Notes: generated by a model not told the origin, from the sequence alone. A stretch of DNA of 64,000 nucleotides from Serratia sp. FDAARGOS_506 (GCF_003812745.1 NZ_CP033831.1:62001-126000), one strand, 5' to 3'. Numbered from the stretch's first letter, positions 37,575 to 47,869 are shown. Program-made: numbers and translations.

Positions 37575-39232
37575 GCGGCGGCGTTGCGTGCCTGAATGGC
37601 GCGTGAGACGGTATCGAGCAGTTCCGGCATGTCCATCTTCGGCAGCATCACTTCGATGAAGGCCAGCCGATCGTCGTCCGCTACCTCGCGCAGCGCCTGG
37701 CGCAGTCCGTCCGGATCGCTGACCCGCAACGCTTTCACCGGCCGCTCGCCGGCCAGCGCCGGCGGCAGCTGTGTCCAGTTCCAGCGCGCGATGTCGTTGT
37801 AACTTTGCTCCGGCCCGTGGATGGCGCGCTCGATCGTGTAACCCTGATTATTCAGCACGAAGATCACCGGCTTAAGCCCGTCGCGCAGCATCGATCCCAG
37901 TTCCTGTACGGTCAGTTGCGCGGCGCCGTCGCCGATCAGCAATATTGCCCGCCGCTGCGGTTCGGCGGTCTGTACGCCGAACGTCGCCGGCAGGGTATAG
38001 CCGATCGATCCCCAGAGCGCCTGCACGATCAGGCGGCATCCATACGGCAACGTCAGCCCCGCCGCGCCGAAACAGGCGGTGCCCTGATCGGCCAGCACGA
38101 TATCCCCGGGCCGCAGGAAATCCTGTATCTGCCGCCAGAAGGCGTGCTGATCCAGCCCTTCCCCATCGGTTTCCGGCAGCGTCGGGCGGGCGATCGGCGG
38201 CAACGGCCAGCGTGACGCCAGCGACAGGCTCAGACGGTGCAGCGCCTGCACCGCCTCGCGCATCGGAATACGGCTAAAGCGCTGCCGCCCGACCCAGGCT
38301 TCGAACGGTTGAATGTCGATACATTTTTCCACCGGCAAATGATGCGTGAAACCGGCAGTGATGGTGTCGGTCAAACGCACGCCGACGTTGATCACCACAT
38401 CGGCGTTTTCGATAAGCTGTTTCACCGCCGGATCGCTGGCGCCGCCGCAGTAGGTGCCGACAAACCCGGCTCGGTTCTCATCCAGCACGCCTTTGCCGAG
38501 CAGCAGCGTAGCGTGCGGGATATCGACCTCCTGCAGCCACTGCTCCAGCACCGCTTCGGCGCCAAAGCGATCGGCAAGGAAGTCCGCCAGCAGCGATACC
38601 CGCCGCGCCGACAGCAGTTTTTCGCGCGCTGCAGCGATAAATGCCTGCAATGCGCTGCGCGACAGTTTGGCCTGACGCAGCATCAGCGGCGCCGGTTTGG
38701 CCGACAACGGCGCTTGTGCAACGTCGCTGGGCAACATCAGGTAAACCGGGCGGTGCTCCAGCAAGGCGGCGCCGATCAGGCGGTCTATCTCCACGGCGGC
38801 GTTGTCGGCGGTCAGGTTGGCCTGCGCGACGGTCACCTCTTTGGCTATCCGGGCGAAGTGGGTAAAGTCGCCATCCCCCAGCGAATGATGCAGCAAATCA
38901 CCGGCGCGCTGAGCGCGCTGCGCCGGTGTGCCGACCACGTGGATCACCGGCAGGTATTCGGCGTAGCTGCCGGCCACCCCATTCAACGCGCTCAGCTCCC
39001 CGACGCCAAAGGTGGTGAGCAACGCCGCCGCCGGTTTGCAGCGGGCGTAGCCGTCGGCGGCGTAGGCGGCGTTCAGCTCGTTGGCGCAGCCTACCCAGGT
39101 GATTTGTGGATGAGCGAGGACGCGATCGAGGAATTGCAGGTTGTAATCCCCCGGCACGCCGAAGAAATGACGGATGCCGATTTGGGCCAGACGATCGAGC
39201 AGATAGTCGGCCACCGTATAGGTCTGAGTCAT
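37571..39232 (-). CDS. ipdC: IpdC-like indolepyruvate/phenylpyruvate decarboxylase
   Basis: 553-residue ThDP-dependent enzyme. The catalytic Glu is in CANELNAAYAADGYARC near residue 50, the ThDP-binding motif GDGAAQLTVQELGSML near residue 430 with the downstream LNNQGYT. It resembles IpdC and the pyruvate decarboxylases of enterobacteria and can make indole-3-acetaldehyde from indole-3-pyruvate, an auxin route. The start at 39232 has AGGTGA at a good distance; two in-frame starts lie just upstream. The exact substrate preference is uncertain. Confidence 0.88.
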   Translation of the reverse strand: MTQTYTVADYLLDRLAQIGIRHFFGVPGDYNLQFLDRVLAHPQITWVGCANELNAAYAADGYARCKPAAALLTTFGVGELSALNGVAGSYAEYLPVIHVVGTPAQRAQRAGDLLHHSLGDGDFTHFARIAKEVTVAQANLTADNAAVEIDRLIGAALLEHRPVYLMLPSDVAQAPLSAKPAPLMLRQAKLSRSALQAFIAAAREKLLSARRVSLLADFLADRFGAEAVLEQWLQEVDIPHATLLLGKGVLDENRAGFVGTYCGGASDPAVKQLIENADVVINVGVRLTDTITAGFTHHLPVEKCIDIQPFEAWVGRQRFSRIPMREAVQALHRLSLSLASRWPLPPIARPTLPETDGEGLDQHAFWRQIQDFLRPGDIVLADQGTACFGAAGLTLPYGCRLIVQALWGSIGYTLPATFGVQTAEPQRRAILLIGDGAAQLTVQELGSMLRDGLKPVIFVLNNQGYTIERAIHGPEQSYNDIARWNWTQLPPALAGERPVKALRVSDPDGLRQALREVADDDRLAFIEVMLPKMDMPELLDTVSRAIQARNAAA

Positions 39233-39420
39233 GATCATCACCTGTCTGCAACTGAAGCGATTATATTAAGTATCGAAGATGCCGTTCAAATTTCGAACAA
39301 ACGCTCCTGCCTCGATCGGCAACCTGGCGTTACATGCCGGCGCTGTGATCGCTCCCCCGCCAGTGCGGTGTGAAAACGTATACACTTAAAGCACTTCTCC
39401 TCTCGCCGATAAGGATAACT

Positions 39421-40410
39421 ATGTCCTACCAAGCCTCCCCTACGCGTTATCAAGATATGGAATACCGGCGCTGCGGCCGCAGCGGGCTGAAGCTGCCCGC
39501 CGTCTCACTCGGGCTGTGGCACAACTTCGGCGACACCACGCTGTACGACAACGCCCGCGGTCTAATCCGTTGCGCCTTCGATCGCGGCATTACCCATTTC
39601 GATCTGGCCAACAACTACGGCCCACCGCCCGGCGCCGCCGAGGAAAATTTTGGCCGCATTATCAACGGCGATCTGCGGGCCTGGCGCGACGAGCTGATCG
39701 TCTCGTCCAAAGCCGGCTACACCATGTGGCCCGGCCCCTATGGCGACTGGGGCTCAAAAAAGTATCTGGTCGCCAGCCTCGATCAGAGCCTAAAGCGCAT
39801 GGGATTGGAGTATGTGGATGTCTTTTATCACCACAGGCCGGATCCGGACACGCCGCTGGAAGAAACCATGGCGGCGCTGGATCTGCTGGTTCGCCAGGGC
39901 AAAGCGCTGTATGTCGGCCTGTCCAACTACCCGGCCGAGCGCGCGCGACACGCGTTCGACATTCTGCAGCGGCTCGGCACGCCATGCGTGATCCACCAGC
40001 CGAAATATTCGATGTTCGAACGCGGGCCGGAGACGGCGCTGCTGGAGACGCTGGCGGAGCATGGCGTCGGGTCGATCGCCTTCTCGCCGCTGGCGGGCGG
40101 CCTGCTGACCGACCGCTACCTGCACGGCATCCCGCAAGATTCCCGCGCCGCCAGCGGCAGCCGCTTCCTGCAGCCGGAGCAGCTGACCGCGGAGCGGCTG
40201 GACAAGGTGCGCCGCCTCGATGCGCTGGCGCGGCAACGCGGGCAGAAGCTGTCGCAAATGGCGCTGGCCTGGGTGCTGCGCGGCGATCGCGTCACTTCGG
40301 TGCTGATCGGCGCCAGCAAGAATGCGCAGATAGAAGACGCGGTAGGCATGCTGGCCAATCGTCATTTCAGTGAAGAAGAGCTCGCGCAGATAGAGCAAAT
40401 TCTACTGTAA
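39421..40410 (+). CDS. Aldo-keto reductase (YghZ-like)
   Basis: 329-residue AKR barrel. The active-site Asp/Tyr are in ITHFDLANNYGPPPGAAEEN, Lys in ELIVSSKAGYTMWPGPYGDW and His in YVDVFYHHRPDPDTPLEE. The Gly-rich PPPGAAEENFG stretch and the tail motif RVTSVLIGASKNAQIED match E. coli YghZ (glyceraldehyde 3-phosphate reductase family). Start at 39421 with AAGGAT upstream; a longer frame from 39370 is not preferred. It uses NADPH to reduce an aldehyde. Confidence 0.88.
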   Translation: MSYQASPTRYQDMEYRRCGRSGLKLPAVSLGLWHNFGDTTLYDNARGLIRCAFDRGITHFDLANNYGPPPGAAEENFGRIINGDLRAWRDELIVSSKAGYTMWPGPYGDWGSKKYLVASLDQSLKRMGLEYVDVFYHHRPDPDTPLEETMAALDLLVRQGKALYVGLSNYPAERARHAFDILQRLGTPCVIHQPKYSMFERGPETALLETLAEHGVGSIAFSPLAGGLLTDRYLHGIPQDSRAASGSRFLQPEQLTAERLDKVRRLDALARQRGQKLSQMALAWVLRGDRVTSVLIGASKNAQIEDAVGMLANRHFSEEELAQIEQILL

Positions 40411-40420
40411 CCGCTTACAA

Positions 40421-40448
40421 ACATCGCCGTTCCATTAAGCGGCGATGT
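40421..40448 (+). terminator. Hairpin after the aldo-keto reductase gene
   Basis: 9-bp inverted repeat ACATCGCCG / CGGCGATGT with a 10-base loop. No T tract follows, so terminator function is uncertain. Confidence 0.35.
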
Positions 40449-40633
40449 CCCAGAAAAATCTCAAATCTCGGCCTCCGGCGCCGTTTTCAGAGTTGCTCTC
40501 AGATTCAACCCTATGCGCCGGCGCTATGATGCCGATATTGCAGCAAAAATAACGATAAGGCCGCTTTTTAAACTGATGAACGCGCTTCATAAAGTGATCA
40601 ACGGCCAGGCCGCGCAAGCGGAAAGGAGAAGTC

Positions 40634-41044
40634 ATGTTTAAACCTCTGTTCTTGGCCGCCATCTTGGCGGCGACGGCGCTGCCCGCCGCACAGCAGGCTC
40701 ACGCCGAAGGGCTCAGCATCGATCTGATGCCGGGCGTTTCATTGCGCATCGGCGATCAGGACAATCGCGGCCGTTACTGGGACGGTTACGACTGGCGCGA
40801 TCGCGACTGGTGGCAAGGCCATCAGGGCCGCTATCTCGGCGACCGCAGCCCGCGTGGCTATTACTGGGACGGCTATCGCTGGCGCGACCGCGACTATTGG
40901 CGCAAATATTACTACTCGCGCGATGGCCGTTATTACAAGTGTGACCACCGTTGCGACAAGCATTACTGGAAGAAAGAGAAAAAACACCACCACGATCATG
41001 ATCGCGATCGCTGGCGCCGCCACGGCGATGACGACCGCGATTAA
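40634..41044 (+). CDS. ypeC: YpeC, DUF2502 family periplasmic protein
   Basis: 136-residue protein with signal peptide (MFKPLFLAAILAATALPAAQ, cleavage after AHA). The mature part has the DUF2502 motif PGVSLRIGDQDNRGRYWDGY, then two repeats of W-R-D-R-D-W/Y and a His/Asp/Lys-rich tail (KKEKKHHHDHDRDRWRRHGD), which could bind metal or acidic polymer. It lies next to mntH, as E. coli ypeC does. The start has AAAGGAG upstream. Confidence 0.92.
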   Translation: MFKPLFLAAILAATALPAAQQAHAEGLSIDLMPGVSLRIGDQDNRGRYWDGYDWRDRDWWQGHQGRYLGDRSPRGYYWDGYRWRDRDYWRKYYYSRDGRYYKCDHRCDKHYWKKEKKHHHDHDRDRWRRHGDDDRD

Positions 41045-41084
41045 CGACGACGGGCCGGCACCATGCCGGCCCGCGCTGTTTTGC

Positions 41085-42320
41085 CTACATCACGCTGCCG
41101 ATCAGCAGATAGCCGTTCAATCCCACCACCACCAGCACGATGAGCTTGCCCAGGTTTTGTACCACTGGACCGTTGACCATCTCCCCCATCAGCGCCCGAT
41201 TGCCGGTGAAAGCCAGCAGCGGCACCAGCGCCAGCGCAATGCCGAAGCTGAGCAGCACCTGGCTCAGCACCAGAATGCGCGTCGCATCCATCCCCAGCAT
41301 GATGACGATAAACGACGGCAGCATGGTCACCGCGCGCCGCAGCCACAGCGGGATATGGAAATGCACGAACCCTTGCATCACCACCTGCCCCGCCAGCGTG
41401 CCCACCACGGTAGAGGAGAGGCCGGCGGCCACCAGGCTCAGGCCAAACACGGTGGCAGCGGCTTGCCCGAGCAGCGGTTGCAGCGTCAGGTAAGCCACGT
41501 CAAGATCGGCGATGCCGCTGTGGCCGCTGAAATGAAACGCGGCGGCGGCGGTGGCCATCATCGCCAGGTTAACGAAACCGGCAATGGTCATGGCCACGGC
41601 GACATCGACTTTGGTGGCGGCATAGCGTTCCGCCTTGTCGTGCTCGCCGCCGATTTGGGTGAGCGACGAATGCAGGTAGATCACATGCGGCATGATGGTG
41701 GCGCCCAATACCCCGGCGGCCAGAAATACCGCATCGCCGTTAGGCAGATCGGGCAGCGCCATGCCCTTCAGCAGCGGCGCGACCTGCGGCTGGGAGAACG
41801 CCAGCTCGACGATATAAGCGGCAGCGACGAACAGCAGCAGGCCGCCAATCACCAGCTCCAGCGGCTTTTGCCCGCGCTTTTGCAGCATCAAGATTAAAAA
41901 GGTGGCGATGCCGGTCAGCACTGCGCCCTGCAACAGGGAAACGCCGAGCAGCAGCTTGAAGCCGATCGCCGCGCCGATAAACTCGGCCAGATCGGTCGCC
42001 ATGGCGATGATCTCCGCCTGCACCCAATAGGCCCACACCGCCGGCCGCGGAAAGCGATCGCGAATATGCTCGGCCAGGTTTTTCCCGGTGGCGATGCCCA
42101 GCTTGGCAGACAAAAGCTGGATCAGCATCGCCATCACGTTAGCCCAAACCACCACCCACAGCAGGCTGTAGCCGAACGAGGCGCCGGCCTGGATATTGGT
42201 GGCGAAGTTACCGGGATCGATATAGCCGATAGCGGCGATGAAGGCAGGCCCCATCAGCGAGAGTTTGATTTTTCTGGCGGAGCGCCCAGAGGTGGTTTCA
42301 ACCACGCGACTGTTCAGCAT
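41085..42320 (-). CDS. mntH: MntH, Nramp-family manganese/divalent metal transporter
   Basis: 411-residue, 11-helix Nramp protein, E. coli length. The metal site motif DPGN is in [19 protein letters not shown] (helix 1) and MPH in [18 protein letters not shown] (helix 6). It imports Mn2+ (and Fe2+) with protons. The start [19 protein letters not shown] at 42320 is the conserved one, with AAGGG upstream; a longer in-frame extension is not conserved. A Fur box lies 44 bases upstream. Confidence 0.96.
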   Translation of the reverse strand: MLNSRVVETTSGRSARKIKLSLMGPAFIAAIGYIDPGNFATNIQAGASFGYSLLWVVVWANVMAMLIQLLSAKLGIATGKNLAEHIRDRFPRPAVWAYWVQAEIIAMATDLAEFIGAAIGFKLLLGVSLLQGAVLTGIATFLILMLQKRGQKPLELVIGGLLLFVAAAYIVELAFSQPQVAPLLKGMALPDLPNGDAVFLAAGVLGATIMPHVIYLHSSLTQIGGEHDKAERYAATKVDVAVAMTIAGFVNLAMMATAAAAFHFSGHSGIADLDVAYLTLQPLLGQAAATVFGLSLVAAGLSSTVVGTLAGQVVMQGFVHFHIPLWLRRAVTMLPSFIVIMLGMDATRILVLSQVLLSFGIALALVPLLAFTGNRALMGEMVNGPVVQNLGKLIVLVVVGLNGYLLIGSVM

Positions 42321-42697
42321 ATGTTGAACCCTTACTGAAATTACGTTTATCTCCACTCTATATAAATGATAATAATTATCAAGCGCATTTAGAGCGGTAA
42401 AACTTATCTCTGTAATAGCCAACATTAACGGTTTTATCGAAGGGTTGAGCGCGGAGCTTGCCGATTTCCGTGCTTTTCTGATGGGATTTTGGCTGCAATA
42501 CCCCTGAAAGACAGGTTAGCACAAGAATACGAATTTCCTATTGCTGCTTTAACATCTTGATTTTTTATGCTTTTGCGCAACACTTTAGGAGAATTCCCGC
42601 TATGATTTTCCATATTTGCAATAGAAGTCTCGTTTTTAAACGTAGCGTTACATAAAATGACAGCCGAAATTCAGCCTGCCTCAAATTTGGAGCAAAC
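42321..42697. other. Divergent intergenic region of mntH and nupC
   Basis: 377 bases with no gene. It holds the Fur box of mntH on the left; the nupC promoter should be on the right, where E. coli uses CRP and CytR, but I cannot place those sites with confidence. Confidence 0.5.
42364..42382 (-). promoter_or_regulatory. Fur box upstream of mntH
   Basis: AAATGATAATAATTATCAA matches the Fur consensus GATAATGATAATCATTATC as an interrupted palindrome. In E. coli mntH is repressed by Fur and MntR, so this is consistent. An MntR box was not recognised. Confidence 0.8.
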
Positions 42698-43885
42698 ATG
42701 TCCCATATTGCGCACTTTGCGTTGGCGATAGTGGTGGTGGCGATCCTGGCCCTGTTGGTGTGCCGCGATCGCAAAAGCATCCGCATTCGCTATGTTATTC
42801 AATTACTGGTTATCGAAGTACTGCTGGCCTACTTTTTCCTGCATTCGGAAGCGGGTTTGGGCTTCGTAAAAGGATTTGCCGCGCTGTTTGACAAACTGCT
42901 CGGGTTTGCGGGACAAGGGACTGATTTCGTATTCGGCGGCATGGGCGACAAAGGCCTGGCGTTCTTCTTCCTGAAGGTGCTGTGCCCGATCGTCTTCATT
43001 TCGGCGCTGATCGGTATTCTGCAGTACATCAAAGTGCTGCCGTTCATCATCCGCATTATCGGTACCGTGCTGTCGAAAGTGAACGGCATGGGCAAGCTGG
43101 AGTCGTTCAACGCCGTCAGCTCGCTGATCCTGGGCCAATCCGAAAACTTCATCGCCTACAAGGATATCCTGGGCAAGATGTCGGAAAAGCGCATGTACAC
43201 CATGGCGGCGACCGCGATGTCTACGGTTTCCATGTCCATCGTCGGCGCTTACATGACCATGCTGGACGCCAAGTTCGTGGTGGCGGCGCTGGTCTTGAAC
43301 ATGTTCAGCACCTTTATCGTGCTGTCGCTGGTCAACCCGTACGACACCAATAAAGAAGAAGAGCTGCACCTCGGCAACCTGCACGAAGGCCAGAGCTTCT
43401 TCGAAATGCTGGGTGAATACATCCTGGCTGGTTTCAAGGTAGCGATTATCGTTGCCGCGATGCTGATCGGCTTCATCGCCCTGATCGCCGCGCTCAACGG
43501 TGTGTTCAGCGCCATCTTCGGCTTGAGCTTCCAGGAAATCCTCGGCTACTTCTTCTATCCGTTCGCCTGGATCATGGGTATTCCTAAGCACGAAGCCCTG
43601 CAGGTCGGCAGCATCATGGCCACCAAGCTGGTTTCCAACGAGTTCGTGGCAATGATGGAGCTGCAGAAAGTGTCTGCCGAACTGTCGCCGCGCAGCCTGG
43701 GGATCCTGTCGGTGTTCCTGGTCTCCTTCGCCAACTTCTCTTCCATCGGCATCGTGGCCGGCGCGATCAAGGGTCTGAACGAACACCAGGGCAACGTGGT
43801 GTCGCGCTTTGGCCTGAAGCTGGTGTACGGCTCTACGCTGGTCAGCATCCTGTCCGCTTCCATCGCAGGCCTGGTGCTGGGCTAA
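42698..43885 (+). CDS. nupC: NupC, proton-coupled pyrimidine nucleoside/adenosine transporter
   Basis: 395-residue CNT-family permease with about ten membrane spans. The nucleoside site motifs [12 protein letters not shown] and [20 protein letters not shown] are present. It imports pyrimidine nucleosides and adenosine by proton symport. Matches E. coli NupC closely. It is followed by a strong terminator and by the tRNA-Ala pair, as in E. coli. Confidence 0.96.
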   Translation: MSHIAHFALAIVVVAILALLVCRDRKSIRIRYVIQLLVIEVLLAYFFLHSEAGLGFVKGFAALFDKLLGFAGQGTDFVFGGMGDKGLAFFFLKVLCPIVFISALIGILQYIKVLPFIIRIIGTVLSKVNGMGKLESFNAVSSLILGQSENFIAYKDILGKMSEKRMYTMAATAMSTVSMSIVGAYMTMLDAKFVVAALVLNMFSTFIVLSLVNPYDTNKEEELHLGNLHEGQSFFEMLGEYILAGFKVAIIVAAMLIGFIALIAALNGVFSAIFGLSFQEILGYFFYPFAWIMGIPKHEALQVGSIMATKLVSNEFVAMMELQKVSAELSPRSLGILSVFLVSFANFSSIGIVAGAIKGLNEHQGNVVSRFGLKLVYGSTLVSILSASIAGLVLG

Positions 43886-43907
43886 GCCTCGAACCCACTG
43901 CGATACC

Positions 43908-43931
43908 AAGGCGCCTGCGGGCGCCTTTTTT
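43908..43931 (+). terminator. Rho-independent terminator of nupC
   Basis: AAGGCGCC / GGCGCCTT stem with loop TGCG and a T run. It sits 23 bases after the nupC stop. Confidence 0.9.
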
Positions 43932-43969
43932 GTTGGCCGGCATTCGGCGAAGATGAAATGACGCAAAGC

Positions 43970-43997
43970 AAAAAGCCGACCCTAAGGTCGGCTTTTT
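43970..43997 (-). terminator. Terminator of the tRNA-Ala transcript
   Basis: 12-bp perfect stem AAAAAGCCGACC / GGTCGGCTTTTT with loop CTAA, just after the 3' end of the minus-strand tRNA-Ala. It could act on either strand. Confidence 0.88.
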
Positions 43998-44003
43998 AAA
44001 TGG

Positions 44004-44079
<76 letters not shown>

Positions 44080-44139
44080 ACAAAAGTGGTACGCTTTGAC
44101 CGGCGTTACGGTATTCCCCAACCTTTCTGAGAAGAAGGT

Positions 44140-44215
<76 letters not shown>

Positions 44216-44523
44216 GTTCCACAATCACTTTGTGCTGTGAACGGGGCGCATAATATGAAACCCGCTCAAAGCTGTCAACGGCTAAATTGAATTCCTGAAT
44301 CAAGCGTTGAAAAAGCCGCCAAATCAGCATGTTTGGCGCCAAAAAATCATCACTTTGTGCAGAGTTCATCCATTTTGCGCGCTACATCTCAAAATGGCAA
44401 AAGACCCTGCATATCACGTTGATTTTTAATTAATGGAATGTTAGTGAAATGCGCTTGAGTCGGACTCCCGAGCGGCATAGACTGCCCGCGCCATAAACTT
44501 CATTACTATAAACCGAGTCCGTC
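44216..44523. other. Divergent region between tRNA-Ala and the FNT gene
   Basis: 308 bases. It contains the tRNA promoter at 44250-44278. A sequence TTGATTTTTAATTAA near 44419 recalls an FNR site but matches only one half well. No gene seen. Confidence 0.45.
44250..44278 (-). promoter_or_regulatory. Promoter of the tRNA-Ala operon
   Basis: On the minus strand TTGACA and TATTAT are separated by 17 bases; a GC-rich discriminator (GCGCCCCG) follows, typical of growth-rate-controlled tRNA promoters. Confidence 0.85.
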
Positions 44524-45309
44524 ATGTCTTTGCATTCACCAAAAGAAATCGCCGCCCTCGCCGTTCAGGCCGGGGTAAACAAAAGCCGCGCCCCTCTCGC
44601 TAATCTGTTGATTCTGGGCTTTCTCGCCGGCGCTTTTATTGCCACCGGCTTTCTGCTGGATATTCACGTCATCGGCACCCTGCCGGCCGAATGGGGCTCT
44701 TTCGGCGCCCTGTTGGGTGCCGCGGTCTTTCCTATCGGTTTGATCCTGACCATTCTGGCCGGTGGAGAACTGCTGACCGGCAACATGATGACCTTGCCGA
44801 TGGCCTGGTTTGCCCGTGAAATCCCCGCCATCGCCGTGCTACGCAATTGGTTTTGGGTCACCCTGGCCAACCTGGCCGGCAGCCTGGCCGTCGCCTACTT
44901 CTTCGGCCATTTGCTGGGCCTGACCGAAGGCGCGTTCTTGCATAAGACGCTGGCGATCGCGCAGGCCAAAGTGGATGCGGACTTCCTGCACGCCTTCATT
45001 TCCGGCGTCGGCTGCAATTGGCTGGTCTGCCTGGCGGTGTGGTTAGCCTTCGCCAGCAAGGATGTGCCGGGCAAAGTGATCGGCATGTGGTTCCCGGTCA
45101 TGGCTTTTGTCGCCATCGGCTTCCAGCACGTGGTGGCGAATATGTTCATCATCCCGGCGGCCATCTTTGCCGGCGGCATGGGCTGGGAGCAGTATCTGCC
45201 CAATTTCGTCGCGGTATTTCTCGGCAACGCGCTGGGGGGCGCCGGCTTTGTCGGGCTGATGTATTTCCTCGCCTACCGCCCGGGGCTGCCGGCTAGCGAG
45301 CAAGCCTGA
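44524..45309 (+). CDS. Formate/nitrite transporter family protein
   Basis: 261-residue six-helix FNT channel; conserved segments are LAGAFIATGFLLDIHV, AGGELLTGNMMTLPMAWFA and SGVGCNWLVCLAVWLAFASK with the NWLVCLAVW pattern of the FocA/NirC group. Substrate may be formate, nitrite, or another small anion. A strong terminator follows. Only the FNT gene at 1742 is related in this window, but it is of the YfdC subtype. Not part of a pfl operon. Confidence 0.88.
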   Translation: MSLHSPKEIAALAVQAGVNKSRAPLANLLILGFLAGAFIATGFLLDIHVIGTLPAEWGSFGALLGAAVFPIGLILTILAGGELLTGNMMTLPMAWFAREIPAIAVLRNWFWVTLANLAGSLAVAYFFGHLLGLTEGAFLHKTLAIAQAKVDADFLHAFISGVGCNWLVCLAVWLAFASKDVPGKVIGMWFPVMAFVAIGFQHVVANMFIIPAAIFAGGMGWEQYLPNFVAVFLGNALGGAGFVGLMYFLAYRPGLPASEQA

Positions 45310-45321
45310 CGCACCGCCATG

Positions 45322-45355
45322 AAAAAAGCCCCGGGATCGCTCCACGGGGCTTTTT
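45322..45355. terminator. Bidirectional terminator between the FNT gene and gltX
   Basis: Stem AAAAAGCCCCG / CGGGGCTTTTT with about 11 bases in the loop and a long T run on the plus strand. Confidence 0.9.
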
Positions 45356-45375
45356 TTTTATGGCGTACCAGCGAA

Positions 45376-46791
45376 TCAGGCTTGCGCTTCGCGCTCGGCG
45401 ATGTAAGCCAGCGCCATGTCGATGCGCTGCAGCGAACGCTTCTGGCCGATCGCATGCACGGTCACGTCCATGCCCGGCGACTGGCCGGCGCCGGTCACCG
45501 CAACGCGCAGCGGCATGCCGACTTTACCCATGCCGACGCCCAGCTCATCCGCCGTGCCCTGAATGGCGTCGTGCACGTTTTCCGGCGTCCAGACGGTGAT
45601 GGCGGCCAGCTTGGCGCGCACCGCTTCCAACGGCTGACGCGCCACCGGGCGCAGGTGCTTCTTGGCCGCGTCGGCGTCGAACTCGCTGAAGTCTTCGTAG
45701 AAGTAACGGCAGGACTCCGCCATCTCTTTCAGCGTTTTGCAACGCTCGCCCAGCAGCTTGACGATGTCTTTCAGTTCCGGGCCGTTGCGGGTTTCAAGGC
45801 CGAGCTGCTCAACGTGCCATGCCAGGTGCACCGCCACTTCTTCCGCCGGCATATGGTTGATGTAGTGGTGGTTCAGCCACTGCAGCTTCTCGGTATTGAA
45901 CGCGCTGGCGGATTTGTTGATCGCTTCCAGCGTGAAGAACTCTTTCATCTCGTCGATGGAGAAGATCTCCTGATCGCCGTGGGACCAGCCCAGGCGCACC
46001 AGGTAGTTCAGCAGCGCCTGCGGCAGATAGCCGTCTTCGCGGTACTGCATAACGCCCACGGCGCCGTGACGCTTGGACAGCTTTTTACCGTCGTCACCGA
46101 GGATCATCGACACGTGCGCGTATTCCGGCACCGGCGCGCCCAGCGCTTTGAGAATGTTGATCTGGCGCGGGGTGTTGTTGATGTGGTCTTCGCCGCGGAT
46201 CACATGGGTGATTTCCATATCCCAGTCATCGACGACGACGCAGAAGTTATAAGTTGGCGAACCGTCGGTGCGGCGGATGATCAGATCGTCCAGCTCCTGG
46301 TTGCTGAATTCGATCGGGCCGCGAATTTTGTCGTCGAAGATCACCGAGCCTTCCTGCGGGTTGCGGAAGCGCACCACGTGCGGCTCGTCGTCGGTGTGGC
46401 TGCACTGGCTGTCGCGGCAGTGGCCGTCGTAACGCGGCTTCTCGCCGTTTTCCATCTGCTTCTCGCGCAGCGCTTCCAGACGTTCCTTGGAGCAATAGCA
46501 TTTATAGGCCGTGCCCTGCTCCAGCATCTCGTCGATGACCGCGTTGTAACGATCGAAACGCTTGGTCTGGAAATACGGGCCTTCATCCCAATCCAGGTTC
46601 AACCAGTTCATGCCATCCATAATTGCGTCGATCGCGTCCTGGGTGGAGCGTTCCAGATCGGTATCTTCGATACGCAGAACGAACTCACCGCCCGCATGGC
46701 GGCTGAACAACCAGGAGTAAAGTGCGGTACGCGCGCCGCCGACGTGAAGATAGCCGGTCGGGCTCGGTGCAAAACGGGTTTTGATTTTCAT
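45376..46791 (-). CDS. gltX: GltX, glutamyl-tRNA synthetase
   Basis: 471-residue class I aminoacyl-tRNA synthetase, the E. coli length. The HIGH-type motif is [11 protein letters not shown], the KMSKS-type motif is KLSKRHGA, and the zinc-binding region has CYCSKER with further Cys/His ([10 protein letters not shown]). It attaches Glu to tRNA-Glu. The start MKIKTRFAP is conserved; an upstream in-frame extension is not. The tRNA operon diverges from it. Confidence 0.97.
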   Translation of the reverse strand: MKIKTRFAPSPTGYLHVGGARTALYSWLFSRHAGGEFVLRIEDTDLERSTQDAIDAIMDGMNWLNLDWDEGPYFQTKRFDRYNAVIDEMLEQGTAYKCYCSKERLEALREKQMENGEKPRYDGHCRDSQCSHTDDEPHVVRFRNPQEGSVIFDDKIRGPIEFSNQELDDLIIRRTDGSPTYNFCVVVDDWDMEITHVIRGEDHINNTPRQINILKALGAPVPEYAHVSMILGDDGKKLSKRHGAVGVMQYREDGYLPQALLNYLVRLGWSHGDQEIFSIDEMKEFFTLEAINKSASAFNTEKLQWLNHHYINHMPAEEVAVHLAWHVEQLGLETRNGPELKDIVKLLGERCKTLKEMAESCRYFYEDFSEFDADAAKKHLRPVARQPLEAVRAKLAAITVWTPENVHDAIQGTADELGVGMGKVGMPLRVAVTGAGQSPGMDVTVHAIGQKRSLQRIDMALAYIAEREAQA

Positions 46792-47040
46792 TGGGTTCAC
46801 TGCCTTATTACGCAACGCGTGTCGGCGGTTGCCGACGATTGCTCGGAATTGAAAAAAGAGTGGACGACATTGTATCACCACGCGCTAATTCCTCAACGCC
46901 GACACGATATTGCGCCGGTCGATTTCGCGCGTTTTGCGGCGAGTTTCGCATAGCGTTGCGCAAAGAATCGGCGCCGCTGGCGATAATTATCGCGCCCTGC
47001 CTAAATTTGCGGCGAACGATTGAAATCATTTTAAAAACCG

Positions 47041-47068
47041 TTGACTCACTTTGAACTATCCCTATAAT
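47041..47068 (+). promoter_or_regulatory. Promoter of the tRNA-Val/Lys operon
   Basis: TTGACT and TATAAT separated by 16 bases, 18 bases upstream of the first tRNA-Val. A near-consensus stable-RNA promoter. Confidence 0.88.
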
Positions 47069-47085
47069 GCGACTCCAACAAGACG

Positions 47086-47161
47086 GGGCGATTAGCTCAG
47101 TTGGTAGAGCATCTCCTTTACACGGAGGGGGTCGGCGGTTCGAGCCCGTCATCGCCCACCA
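47086..47161 (+). tRNA. valU: tRNA-Val (anticodon TAC), copy 1
   Basis: 76 nt with encoded CCA. Acceptor GGGCGAT/ATCGCCC; anticodon loop TTTACAC. First gene of a four-tRNA operon. The symbol is by E. coli order. Confidence 0.95.
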
Positions 47162-47190
47162 TCTTGTTGAGTAAAAATGAGAACGAATGA

Positions 47191-47266
47191 GGGTGATTAG
47201 CTCAGTTGGTAGAGCATCTCCTTTACACGGAGGGGGTCGGCGGTTCGAGCCCGTCATCACCCACCA
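47191..47266 (+). tRNA. valX: tRNA-Val (anticodon TAC), copy 2
   Basis: 76 nt with CCA. Identical to copy 1 except for a compensatory change in the acceptor stem (GGGTGAT/ATCACCC). Symbol by E. coli order. Confidence 0.95.
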
Positions 47267-47304
47267 TCATTCTCTCGTTTAGCAGTACCTGGAAGTCCTG
47301 AAGT

Positions 47305-47380
47305 GGGTGATTAGCTCAGTTGGTAGAGCATCTCCTTTACACGGAGGGGGTCGGCGGTTCGAGCCCGTCATCACCCACCA
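47305..47380 (+). tRNA. valY: tRNA-Val (anticodon TAC), copy 3
   Basis: 76 nt with CCA, same sequence as copy 2. Only 7 bases separate it from the tRNA-Lys. Symbol by E. coli order. Confidence 0.95.
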
Positions 47381-47387
47381 CTTCTGC

Positions 47388-47463
47388 GGGTCGTTAGCTC
47401 AGTTGGTAGAGCAGTTGACTTTTAATCAATTGGTCGCAGGTTCGAATCCTGCACGACCCACCA
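47388..47463 (+). tRNA. lysV: tRNA-Lys (anticodon TTT)
   Basis: 76 nt with CCA; acceptor GGGTCGT/ACGACCC, anticodon loop CTTTTAA. Its 3' 19 nt (AATCCTGCACGACCCACCA) are repeated twice downstream at 199-base intervals. Symbol by E. coli order. Confidence 0.95.
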
Positions 47464-47471
47464 ATTCAGAG

Positions 47472-47495
47472 AAAAGCGCCTTTTGGCGCTTTTTT
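47472..47495 (+). terminator. Terminator 1 after tRNA-Lys
   Basis: AAAAGCGCC / GGCGCTTTT stem with TTTT loop and a T run. The natural end of the tRNA operon; repeated in each 199-base unit. Confidence 0.9.
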
Positions 47496-47670
47496 CGTTT
47501 CTGTGCCACCCAACTCTGACTTCATCTTCTCGCAGGCATAGTTTACCGAGTCGTGCAGGATGAAGAACCGTAGAGGTTCGAGCATCGCGCAGCGATACGA
47601 CAACGCGCAGCGTTGCCCGCAGGGTGAGGCCACGGGCCGAATCAATCCTGCACGACCCACCAATTCAGAG

Positions 47671-47694
47671 AAAAGCGCCTTTTGGCGCTTTTTT
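47671..47694 (+). terminator. Terminator 2 (second repeat unit)
   Basis: Same hairpin as terminator 1, exactly 199 bases downstream. Confidence 0.88.
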
Positions 47695-47869
47695 CGTTTC
47701 TGTGCCACCCAACTCTGACTTCATCTTCTCGCAGGCATAGTTTACCGAGTCGTGCAGGATGAAGAACCGTAGAGGTTCGAGCATCGCGCAGCGATACGAC
47801 AACGCGCAGCGTTGCCCGCAGGGTGAGGCCACGGGCCGAATCAATCCTGCACGACCCACCAATTCAGAA

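Noticed and set aside
44419-44433. FNR-like site before the FNT gene
   Set aside because: Only one half-site matches TTGAT; the other differs at several bases.
45319-46953. 544-codon plus-strand frame opposite gltX
   Set aside because: Starts inside a terminator and is antisense to an essential gene along its whole length.
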